Shown here: positions 8,519 to 15,239 of the stretch, one piece after another | How positions within the stretch are numbered: the first letter of the stretch is position 1 | How the letters are laid out: each line of letters starts with the position of its first letter | Origin: Pistricoccus aurantiacus | Lineage (GTDB): Bacteria; Pseudomonadota; Gammaproteobacteria; Pseudomonadales; Halomonadaceae | Assembly (NCBI RefSeq): GCF_042682565.1 | Contig: NZ_JBHUIC010000013.1 | Direction: 5' to 3' (one strand) | DNA: 64,000 nt | Position numbers and translations under genes: made by a program | Notes under the pieces: generated by a model | What the model was told of the DNA's origin: nothing | Databases searched by the model: none | The model's input: only the letters and a program-made list of their open reading frames with translations

Positions 8519-9679
8519 TTAGCCTAGCAACGCGGGCGATGCTCGCGCCAGTTCGACTTTCCGCCGCACCCGATCTCCTGTCAATGCAAAGCCCAGCAAA
8601 TTGCCTCGGGCATCTTCCGCCAGAGCGGTCATGTTCGGCGCCTCCCCTTCCAGACGCCAGCGCGCCGGTTCCTGAGCAGGCGGCAACACCACTACCGGCA
8701 GCGCCGGTGTCTTGACGATGATCGGCCAGGGGCCATAGCTGACCTTCGTAGGCTCCCCGCTGAGGGTCGCCGCCAATGCCTTGGCGCTGGCCTGCAGCGG
8801 CTGCACGTACATGGCGTTGATGCCCGCCACGCAGGCCGCGTCCCCCAGGGCATGAATCCCCGGTGCACTGGTACGCAGATAGCGATCCACATGAATGCCC
8901 GCCGCGCTTGTCTCCAGCCCCGCTTGCGCCGCCAGACCGGTCCTTGGCGCAAGACCGGTGGCCATCAGTACCAGATCCGCCTCGAGTACCTGGCCGTCAT
9001 CAAGATGTACAGCGATCCGGTCGCCTCCTGCTTCCATGCGTTCGAGAAAACGTCGAGTATGCAGTTCGATCCCCGTTCCCTCGAACGCCTCGCCCAGCGC
9101 CTTGCCCAACGGCTCCGGCAGCAGGCGCGCCAAAGGCGCGGTTTCCGGCGCGATCATGACGACTTCATGGCCGCCGCCGCACAGGTCATTGGCGTACTCG
9201 CAGCCCACCAGGCCGGCGCCCAGAATGGCGACTCGTGCGGAGCCGCTGTGACGATTCAAGGCGCGATAAAAAGCCCGGTAGTCGTCGAGATCATTGATGG
9301 TGAAAACACGGTCCCTCAGCGTCTCGGGAACGGCAAAAGGCGCCTGGGGCTCGGCCCCCAAAGCCAGCACCAGATCGGAATAGGGCAGAATTTCGGCGCC
9401 GAGTTCGATATGCCGAGCCCGGGGATCGATGGCGGTAACCCGGGTATGGGTTCGCACTACCGCATCCAGCTGGTCCGCCACCCCCAGCGCCGAGTGGCTG
9501 GCCAGCCGCTCCGGCGTCAGCCCCTTGGCGAAGCCGGTGGACAGCAGCGGCTTGGAATAGTCATCGCCGCTGTCCGCGGTGATCAGGGTGATGGGACGTT
9601 GTGGGTCTCGACGGCGCAGCTGACGGGCCAGGCCCAGCCCCGCCATGCCGGTACCGAGAATGATCAAGGGGTCACGCAT
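8519..9679 (-). CDS. FAD-dependent NAD(P)H oxidoreductase, rubredoxin-reductase type
   Basis: A 386-residue two-dinucleotide-binding flavoprotein. The FAD-binding fold opens with IILGTGMAGLGLARQLRR at residues 5-22. The NAD(P)H-binding motif is VAILGAGLVGCEYANDL around 150, and the second FAD motif is IHALGDAACV around 280. This layout and the locus match the rubredoxin-NAD+ reductases (RubB/AlkT) of Pseudomonas, which pass electrons from NADH to rubredoxin for alkane hydroxylases or oxygen defence. In Pseudomonas rubredoxin genes lie beside it; none is present here, so the electron acceptor is open. ATG 9679 has a GGGAG ribosome site; an upstream extension of 16 residues is rejected. NorW- or ferredoxin-reductase-type functions are alternatives. 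Confidence 0.85.
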   Translation of the reverse strand: MRDPLIILGTGMAGLGLARQLRRRDPQRPITLITADSGDDYSKPLLSTGFAKGLTPERLASHSALGVADQLDAVVRTHTRVTAIDPRARHIELGAEILPYSDLVLALGAEPQAPFAVPETLRDRVFTINDLDDYRAFYRALNRHSGSARVAILGAGLVGCEYANDLCGGGHEVVMIAPETAPLARLLPEPLGKALGEAFEGTGIELHTRRFLERMEAGGDRIAVHLDDGQVLEADLVLMATGLAPRTGLAAQAGLETSAAGIHVDRYLRTSAPGIHALGDAACVAGINAMYVQPLQASAKALAATLSGEPTKVSYGPWPIIVKTPALPVVVLPPAQEPARWRLEGEAPNMTALAEDARGNLLGFALTGDRVRRKVELARASPALLG

Positions 9680-9765
9680 AAGGCTCCCTGCGGGCGCTTT
9701 TCGAACACAAGACGGTAGAAAGCGCATGATACACTAGCGCGCTTATCATTGACCCGGAGCCAAGG

Positions 9766-10314
9766 ATGCCTGGCAGACCAATCTCTTCCTCGCGAGCCAT
9801 CTTTCACTGGTATCCGGCGCCGGCGGCTCGTCCTTCGATGAGCCCCGCCTGGTGGCGCTGGATTTCCTCTCAGGATTCCTTGACCGCTCGCTTGATTCAG
9901 GCCGCCGGCGACAGGCCGTTTCGGGTCAGGCTGCTTGCCCAGGGCATGGCACGCCCCTACCGGGATGAGGCCCTGGTCCTGGGCATCGGCTTGCAGCGTC
10001 TGGCCTGGTGTCGGGAAGTCGCCCTGTGTGTCGACGAGCGTCCCTGGGTGGTGGCCCGTTCCGTGGCGCCGCTTTCCGGGCTTCGCGGCCTGCGGCTCGA
10101 TCGTCTGGGAGAGCGCTCTCTGGGCAGCTGGCTGTTTCAGCAGCCGGACCTCGAGCGCGGACCCATCGAAGTGACGCATCACGCACCTTCGTTCTATGCC
10201 GCGGACGGCTGCTGGGGGCGGCGTTCGGTACTCAAGCATCGCCGCCTGAGAATTCTGGTGCAGGAATTCTTCCTGGACGCCATGGCGGATGAACTCCAAT
10301 TATCATCGCGCTAG
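9766..10314 (+). CDS. ubiC: Chorismate lyase
   Basis: UbiC removes pyruvate from chorismate to give 4-hydroxybenzoate, the ring precursor of ubiquinone. The 182-residue protein fits the family (E. coli 165). Recognisable pieces are the REVALCVDERPWVVARSVAP strand-turn-strand that forms the product pocket, LGSWLFQQPDLERGPIEV, and GCWGRRSVLKHRRLRILVQE near the C-terminus, where UbiC proteins carry WGRRS and a conserved glutamate in the ligand cavity. The next enzyme, ubiA, starts 29 bp downstream, so the two form the ubiquinone-entry operon ubiCA as in E. coli and Pseudomonas. Confidence 0.95.
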   Translation: MPGRPISSSRAIFHWYPAPAARPSMSPAWWRWISSQDSLTARLIQAAGDRPFRVRLLAQGMARPYRDEALVLGIGLQRLAWCREVALCVDERPWVVARSVAPLSGLRGLRLDRLGERSLGSWLFQQPDLERGPIEVTHHAPSFYAADGCWGRRSVLKHRRLRILVQEFFLDAMADELQLSSR

Positions 10315-10342
10315 GATAGGCCCAATCGCCCTGGAGACTTCG

Positions 10343-11227
10343 ATGGAACAGACGCTGCGCCCCCGCGGACTGGCCCGACTGCCGGATTTTTTGCGCCTGA
10401 CTCGCCTGGATCGGCCGATCGGTACCTGGCTGCTGATGTGGCCGACTTTATGGGCCCTGTGGATCGCCTCGAACGGCCTGCCCAGCCGGGAGTTGCTTCT
10501 GATCTTCATCGGCGGTGTCTACCTGATGCGCGCCGCGGGCTGCGTGATCAACGACTACGCGGATCGTCGAGTGGACGGCCACGTCAAGCGTACCAAGGAC
10601 CGGCCCCTGGCTACCGGGCGCATCAGCGAGAACGAGGCCAGGCTCGTCTTCGTGCTGCTGGTGCTGGGGGCGTTCGGGCTGGTGTGCCTGACCAATGTCT
10701 ACACGGTGATGCTGTCCAGCGGCGGCATCCTCTTGGCCTGCGTCTATCCCTTCATGAAGCGCTACACCCACCTGCCCCAGCTGTTTCTGGGGGCGGCCTT
10801 TTCCTGGTCGATTCCCATGGCCTTCGGCGCGGTGCTGGAGGAGGTGCCGCCGGTGGCCTGGATCCTGTTCGCCGCCAACCTGGTCTGGACCGTGGCCTAC
10901 GATACCCAGTACGCCATGGTGGACCGGGACGATGACCTGAAGATCGGCGTCAAGTCCACCGCGGTGCTGTTCGGCCGCGCGGACAGACAGATCATCGGTA
11001 TCCTGCAGTTGGCCACCCTGGCGCTGCTGGCCTGGGCGGGAACGCGTCTGGGGCTGGGCGGCTTCTACTGGCTGGGTCTTGCCGCCATGGGAGCGATCTT
11101 CGTCTACCAGCAGTGGCTGATTCGCGACCGCTCTCGAGACCACTGCTTTCGCGCCTTCCTCAACAACTATTGGGCAGGACTGGTGGTGTTCGCCGGCCTG
11201 GCGCTGAGCCTGTGGCCGACTATCTGA
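10343..11227 (+). CDS. ubiA: 4-hydroxybenzoate octaprenyltransferase
   Basis: UbiA is an integral inner-membrane prenyltransferase that attaches the polyprenyl tail to 4-hydroxybenzoate in ubiquinone synthesis. The 294-residue protein has the two Asp-rich Mg-diphosphate sites: NDYADRRVD beginning at residue 70 and the second loop with YDTQYAMVDRDDD around 186-198. About eight or nine hydrophobic helices are visible, as expected. ATG 10343 (MEQTLRPRGLARL) is chosen because translation from an in-frame ATG at 10289 would lie inside ubiC and add a non-homologous stretch. It is the second gene of ubiCA. Confidence 0.96.
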   Translation: MEQTLRPRGLARLPDFLRLTRLDRPIGTWLLMWPTLWALWIASNGLPSRELLLIFIGGVYLMRAAGCVINDYADRRVDGHVKRTKDRPLATGRISENEARLVFVLLVLGAFGLVCLTNVYTVMLSSGGILLACVYPFMKRYTHLPQLFLGAAFSWSIPMAFGAVLEEVPPVAWILFAANLVWTVAYDTQYAMVDRDDDLKIGVKSTAVLFGRADRQIIGILQLATLALLAWAGTRLGLGGFYWLGLAAMGAIFVYQQWLIRDRSRDHCFRAFLNNYWAGLVVFAGLALSLWPTI

Positions 11228-11278
11228 GAACGCCGGCATGGTGGGACCGCCTCCCTTTCAACTACCTTTCATGTTCAA

Positions 11279-11475
11279 CGGGTTATTATTAACCCGGCAA
11301 GCATTTATGTCGGGTTAATTGCGGCACAGGGAAGTGCCGCCGCCGGCCGGTAGGTCGGCGCGAGCCCGCGTCACACCAGCAGATTCACTCATCTGCGCCA
11401 GTGTGGCGGGGGCGACAATCAAAGAGGTCAGGATGACCTATTTGATTGCCAGGTTAATAAACAGGGGAATATCCC
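11279..11475 (+). promoter_or_regulatory. Highly structured leader of the deacetylase-family gene
   Basis: The 248-bp gap before the deacetylase-family gene contains five successive inverted repeats. They are CGGGTTA-ttat-TAACCCG at 11279-11296; GCGGCAC-agggaa-GTGCCGC at 11321-11340; CGCCG...CGGCG at 11341-11360; a long three-part stem at 11365-11410 built from CCCGC, CACAC and GCAGAT pairing with ATCTGC, GTGTG and GCGGG; and a 33-nt near-palindrome at 11416-11448 whose apical loop is GGA within CAGGATG. The ribosome site itself, GGGGA at 11464-11468, can pair with TCCC just before the GTG start. GGA-bearing loops plus a GGA at the ribosome site are how CsrA/RsmA targets look. No known riboswitch class was recognised. 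Confidence 0.6.
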
Positions 11476-12585
11476 GTGGCCGACAAGACCAAAGTGATCG
11501 CGTTCTACGACGAGCGAATGCTGGCCCACAAACCGGACCCGGATGCCTCCTTCCTGCCCGGACGCATGGACAAGCGGGTTCGCCAGATACTCGCTGGATT
11601 GGATGTGCCCTGGAAATACCCGGAGCATCCCGGTCGGCTCACCGCGATCAAGCAGTTGCTGGATCTCGAGCCCATTCCCGGGGTGCATTTCGAGAACGGC
11701 TCGGCGGCGACCCGGGAGCAGCTCAACCGGGTACATACCAACGCCTATCTGGAGGATATCTTCCAATTACGCGGCAAGTGCGCCTGGCTGGATGTGGATA
11801 CCACGGCGGTATCACCGGATAGCATCGCGGCGGCGGAGGTAGCGGCGGGCACCGCCGTGGCAGCGGTCGAGGCGGTCACCGCCGGGCGTACCGAGAGCGC
11901 CTTCGCCCTGGTGCGTCCCCCCGGCCATCATGCGGAGCCGGTGCGTGCCCGCGGGTTCTGTCTATTCAACAATGTGGCCGTCGCCGCTGCTCATGCCCAG
12001 GCGGCGCTCGGCTACCGGCGCGTGATGATCGTCGACTGGGACGTCCATCACGGCAACGGTACCCAGGACATCTTCTGGGCGGATCCGGACGTGCTGTTCT
12101 GCGATATCCACCGCGCGGCACCCTTCTACCCGGGTTCCGGGCGGCTGGAAGATATCGGCGCGGGGCTCGGGGAAGGTACCACCGTCAACATTCCCATGCC
12201 GGCGGGATCGGGAGACGCCGCCTACCTGAAGGCGTTTCGAGACATTCTGGTGCCTGCGGCGCAGTGGTTCGAGCCGGAGCTGATTCTGGTCTCCGCGGGC
12301 TTCGACCCTCACTGGAACGACCTGGCGATGAATGTCTCCTACGAAGGCTTCGCCGCGATGACCGGCATTCTGCAGGCCTTGGCACGAAAGCACTGCGATG
12401 GCCGGCTGGTATTCGTTCTCGAAGGCGGCTACAACCTGACCTCGCTCTCGCATGGGGTCAAAGCCGTGCTGGAGGTGCTCGCCGGGGCCGAGCCACCTCA
12501 GCCGGAAAGCTGCGGTATCGCGGAGGTCGAAGCCGCAGCCGCCTATCACCGCGAAGCCTTTATCCCGCCGGATAGCGATGCCTGA
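11476..12585 (+). CDS. Histone deacetylase family amidohydrolase
   Basis: A 369-residue zinc hydrolase of the arginase/deacetylase fold, related to class II histone deacetylases and bacterial acetylpolyamine amidohydrolases. The catalytic set is complete: RPPGHHA with the tandem histidines at 151-152, DWDVHHGNGT with zinc ligands D189 and H191, SAGFDPH with the third zinc ligand D277, and EGGYN near the C-terminus. An expected role is removing acetyl groups from acetylpolyamines or another small N-acetyl amine in the cytoplasm; the true substrate is not visible. Translation starts at GTG 11476 behind AGGGGA. It is monocistronic, with a convergent cysZ downstream. The elaborate leader upstream suggests post-transcriptional control. 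Confidence 0.9.
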   Translation: MADKTKVIAFYDERMLAHKPDPDASFLPGRMDKRVRQILAGLDVPWKYPEHPGRLTAIKQLLDLEPIPGVHFENGSAATREQLNRVHTNAYLEDIFQLRGKCAWLDVDTTAVSPDSIAAAEVAAGTAVAAVEAVTAGRTESAFALVRPPGHHAEPVRARGFCLFNNVAVAAAHAQAALGYRRVMIVDWDVHHGNGTQDIFWADPDVLFCDIHRAAPFYPGSGRLEDIGAGLGEGTTVNIPMPAGSGDAAYLKAFRDILVPAAQWFEPELILVSAGFDPHWNDLAMNVSYEGFAAMTGILQALARKHCDGRLVFVLEGGYNLTSLSHGVKAVLEVLAGAEPPQPESCGIAEVEAAAAYHREAFIPPDSDA

Positions 12586-12665
12586 GCCGTTCATTATCGA
12601 CTGACCGGGATTTACCGCCGTTGCGTTAGCCTGATTCGGCAACGGATAACCTGCCCATTGGCAAG

Positions 12666-13403
12666 CTATCCCTTCACCACCGGCGTTACGGCGTCATCGC
12701 GATAATGCCTATCCCACATCAAGACCGAGCCGGCCACGGCGCCGGGCAGCAGGAAGATATTGGCCAGGGGAATCCAGGTGATCAGGGTCACCCAGCCGCC
12801 GAAGGTCAGGGTCGGCCAGGTGCGGGCGCGTAACCGCCGGCGCATCTCCGCGAAGCTGACCCGGTTGTTGTCCATCGGGTAATCCAGGTAGGTGATGGCC
12901 ATCATCCAGGCGGAAAACAGCGCCCACAGGAAGGGCGCTGCCAGATTGAGGGCGGGAATCCAGCCGATCACGAAGAGCACCGCCATGCGCGGCAGTATAT
13001 AGGCCAGCTTGACCAGCTCCCGGCCCATGGCATCGATGCCGGTCTTGAGCAGGCCACGATCGTCCGCCGGCGGCCGGCCGGTCACCTGGGTTTCCACCTT
13101 GGCGGCGAGAAAGCCGTAGAAGGGCGCGGCGATCAGATGAGTGATCAACGTAAAGGTAAAGAACACTATGAGAATCAGCGTCGCCACGAACAGCGGCCAG
13201 ATCAGCCATTCCAGCCAGTTGAGCCAGCCGGGTACCGCCGCCATCCAGCTATCCAGCCAGCCGCCGAAATGCCCCAGCACGTAGTAGAGCCCGCCGCCGT
13301 AGATCAGCAGATTGACCAGAATCGGCATGAACACATAGCGGCGCAGGCCCGGACGAAACACCAGGCGAATGCCGCGGGTCACGGCGGTAAAGGCATCGAG
13401 CAT
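12666..13403 (-). CDS. cysZ: Sulfate uptake membrane protein CysZ (EI24 family)
   Basis: CysZ is an inner-membrane protein that imports sulfate for cysteine synthesis, acting as a high-affinity sulfate channel in E. coli. The 245-residue protein (E. coli 253) begins MLDAFTAVTRGIRLVFRPGL and has four hydrophobic stretches, around 25-45, 65-95, 140-175 and 205-230. It contains the conserved IAAPFYGFLAAKVE and WMMAITYLDYPMDN segments of the EI24/CysZ family. It is transcribed divergently from the thioesterase gene, 124 bp away. No cys genes are adjacent, so involvement in sulfate uptake rests on family membership. Confidence 0.9.
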   Translation of the reverse strand: MLDAFTAVTRGIRLVFRPGLRRYVFMPILVNLLIYGGGLYYVLGHFGGWLDSWMAAVPGWLNWLEWLIWPLFVATLILIVFFTFTLITHLIAAPFYGFLAAKVETQVTGRPPADDRGLLKTGIDAMGRELVKLAYILPRMAVLFVIGWIPALNLAAPFLWALFSAWMMAITYLDYPMDNNRVSFAEMRRRLRARTWPTLTFGGWVTLITWIPLANIFLLPGAVAGSVLMWDRHYRDDAVTPVVKG

Positions 13404-13425
13404 AAAACGAGCGCCTCCGGAATAA

Positions 13426-13441
13426 ATTGAATTGATTCAAT
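13426..13441. promoter_or_regulatory. Palindrome between cysZ and thioesterase gene
   Basis: ATTGAA-ttga-TTCAAT is a 16-bp inverted repeat in the divergent promoter region. It resembles an FNR/ANR box with one mismatch in each half (TTGAA instead of TTGAT). It could be a dimeric regulator site for either gene; the identity of the regulator is a guess. Confidence 0.3.
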
Positions 13442-13527
13442 GGGTATCGTCGATGTTATGCCTTAATATGGCAGTGCAGCAATTTGCTCAATCACCCTGC
13501 TCAATAACTTCAACAAGGCATGTTTCC

Positions 13528-13935
13528 ATGATCGATCTCGACGACGTACCCGCGCCCCAGGGCGATCTCACCCTGAAGCTGCTGGCTTCGCGACAGGATA
13601 CCAATCTTTACGGCGATATTTCCGGCGGCTGGTTGATCAATCACATGGATCAGGCGGCGGAACTGGCCGCGGGCCGACAGGCCCATGGCCGCACCGCCAC
13701 CGTGGCCATCGAGGCCATGGACTTCCTTTCCCCGGTGCGGGTGGGCTCCATGGTCAATATCTTCACCCGGGTGCAGGAAATCGGCCATAGCTCGATCAAG
13801 ATCGACGTGGAGGTATGGATTCGTCTGCCTCAGGAGCGCAACCCGCAGGAGCTGCACAAAGTCACCGAGGCGCGTTTCGTGATGGTGGCCCTGGACGAGA
13901 ACGGCCGTATTCGCGCCGTGCCCAACGGCGCCTGA
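13528..13935 (+). CDS. Acyl-CoA thioesterase, hotdog fold (YciA-like)
   Basis: A 135-residue hotdog-fold thioesterase that would hydrolyse acyl-CoA to free acid and CoA in the cytoplasm. The family marks are GDISGGWLINHMDQAAELAA, where the catalytic acidic residue (Asp or Glu in YciA) lies in the long helix. After it come VAIEAMDFLSPVRVGSMVNI and a closing EARFVMVALDENGR strand. ATG 13528 (MIDLDDVPAPQGDL) is chosen since homologues start at the strand just before LKLLASRQDTN; AAGG lies about 10 bases upstream. The frame is open to 13432 but that leader has no family resemblance. It is monocistronic and convergent with the TRAP binding protein gene. Confidence 0.87.
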   Translation: MIDLDDVPAPQGDLTLKLLASRQDTNLYGDISGGWLINHMDQAAELAAGRQAHGRTATVAIEAMDFLSPVRVGSMVNIFTRVQEIGHSSIKIDVEVWIRLPQERNPQELHKVTEARFVMVALDENGRIRAVPNGA

Positions 13936-13967
13936 AACGCCGCCTTGTCGTGAATGACGTTTGCCGC

Positions 13968-15059
13968 TCAGCCTCGGGTAACGGTTTCGCGATTCTTCAG
14001 ATAGGCGAATTCACCGATATCCGTGTAGCCGCCGACCAGCTGCTGGAACTGGCGATAGGAGTCGAGGATGCGCTTGGAATCCGCGTCCTGCTCCGCCTGG
14101 CGCGCCAGAACCTTCTGCGAGGCCTCAAAGAGCGCCTTGAGCACATCCTCGGGAAAGCTCCTCAGCTTGACGTCATGTTCCTCCACCAGCGCCTTGAGCG
14201 CTCGGGCGTTGTGATAGGTGAACTCGCTGATCATCGCCAAGTTGGCGGAACGGGTGGCTTCGCTGACCACCGTTTGCAGCTCTTCCGGTAGTGCCTTCCA
14301 GGCATCGAGATTGACGGTGCCCTCGAGCGCCGCGCTGGGCTCGTTCCAGGCGGTGGTGTAGTAGAACTCCGCCACCTGATAGAGGCCGAAGGCCAGATCG
14401 TTGTAGGGGCCGACCCAGTCCGCCGCGTCCAGCACCCCGGTCTGCATGGCGGTGAAGATCTCGCTGCCGGGCATGTTCAGCGTGGTCACGCCGATACCTT
14501 CCATGGCTTCTCCGGCGAGCCCGGGCAGGCGCAGCTTGAGCCCCTGCATATCCTCAAGGGAGTTGATTTCCTTCTTGAACCAGCCCGCCATCTGGGTGTT
14601 GGTGTTGCCCACCACAAAGGGCTTGAGGTTGTGCTTGGCGTAGAGCTCGTCCCAGAGCTTCATGCCGTCCCCCTGATAGAGCCAGGCGTTGGTTTCCGCA
14701 GTGGTCATGCCGAAAGGCACCGCGGTGAACATCTGTGCCGCCGGCACCTTGCCTCGCCAGTAGTAGGCGGCGGAATGACCCATCTGGGCGGTGCCGGAGG
14801 ATACCGCGTCGAAGACCTCCAGCGCCGGCACCAGCTCCCCGGCGCCGTAGACATCCACCTTCATGCGTCCGTTGGAAAGCTGCTCGATGCGCTTGGCCAG
14901 GTCGTTGGCCCCGGTGCCCAGGGCGGGGAAGTTCTTCGGCCAGGAGGTGACCATCTTCCAGCGCACCTGATCCTGGGCCTTCGCGGTGGAGACGAAGGGC
15001 GCGGCGGCGACTCCGGCGGCAGCCGCGCCGAAAGTGGTCAGAAACTTGCGGCGTTGCAT
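13968..15059 (-). CDS. TRAP transporter periplasmic substrate-binding protein, Tat-type signal
   Basis: A DctP-family binding protein of 363 residues that would capture an organic acid for a TRAP secondary transporter. The N-terminus MQRRKFLTTFGAAAAG is a twin-arginine-type signal, and cleavage is expected after STAKA. The mature part has WKMVTSWPKNFPALGTG, the helix-strand region with GMKLWDELYAKHNLKPFVVGN, and the conserved LRLPGLAGEAMEGIGVT arginine segment that binds the substrate carboxylate. It resembles the TakP-like branch, which binds 2-oxo acids or lactate. No DctQ or DctM gene is nearby, so the partner must be elsewhere. It lies downstream of torA behind a strong terminator, so it is not in the tor operon. 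Confidence 0.88.
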   Translation of the reverse strand: MQRRKFLTTFGAAAAGVAAAPFVSTAKAQDQVRWKMVTSWPKNFPALGTGANDLAKRIEQLSNGRMKVDVYGAGELVPALEVFDAVSSGTAQMGHSAAYYWRGKVPAAQMFTAVPFGMTTAETNAWLYQGDGMKLWDELYAKHNLKPFVVGNTNTQMAGWFKKEINSLEDMQGLKLRLPGLAGEAMEGIGVTTLNMPGSEIFTAMQTGVLDAADWVGPYNDLAFGLYQVAEFYYTTAWNEPSAALEGTVNLDAWKALPEELQTVVSEATRSANLAMISEFTYHNARALKALVEEHDVKLRSFPEDVLKALFEASQKVLARQAEQDADSKRILDSYRQFQQLVGGYTDIGEFAYLKNRETVTRG

Positions 15060-15183
15060 GATGGCGTGACTCCCTGTGCGTTGTTCTTGGTGATTGTTTC
15101 TGGAACGGGTTTCGATGTCCGCCAGTATGCGCGACGGAGGATTTGGCCGGCAAGCACGGGCCATCGGTCACCCCTGTCCCACC

Positions 15184-15211
15184 AAAAAACCGGGCCGCAC
15201 TGGCGGCCCGG
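15184..15211 (-). terminator. Intrinsic terminator of the tor operon
   Basis: On the minus strand a perfect 9-bp GC stem (CCGGGCCGC/GCGGCCCGG, 4-base loop) is followed by six T residues. It sits 29 bp beyond the torA stop, so it ends the torCDA-type transcript and insulates the downstream TRAP gene. Confidence 0.9.
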
Positions 15212-15239
15212 TCAATTCTTGTCAAAAGTGAGATGTGCT

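Noticed and set aside
11321..11410. Cobalamin or other known riboswitch before the deacetylase-family gene
   Set aside because: GGGAA is present but the rest of the B12-box pattern is missing and no other class fit, so no named riboswitch is claimed.
12618..12645. CCGTTGC/GCAACGG hairpin between the deacetylase-family gene and cysZ
   Set aside because: Seven pairs with a 14-base loop and no T-run; too weak to call a terminator.
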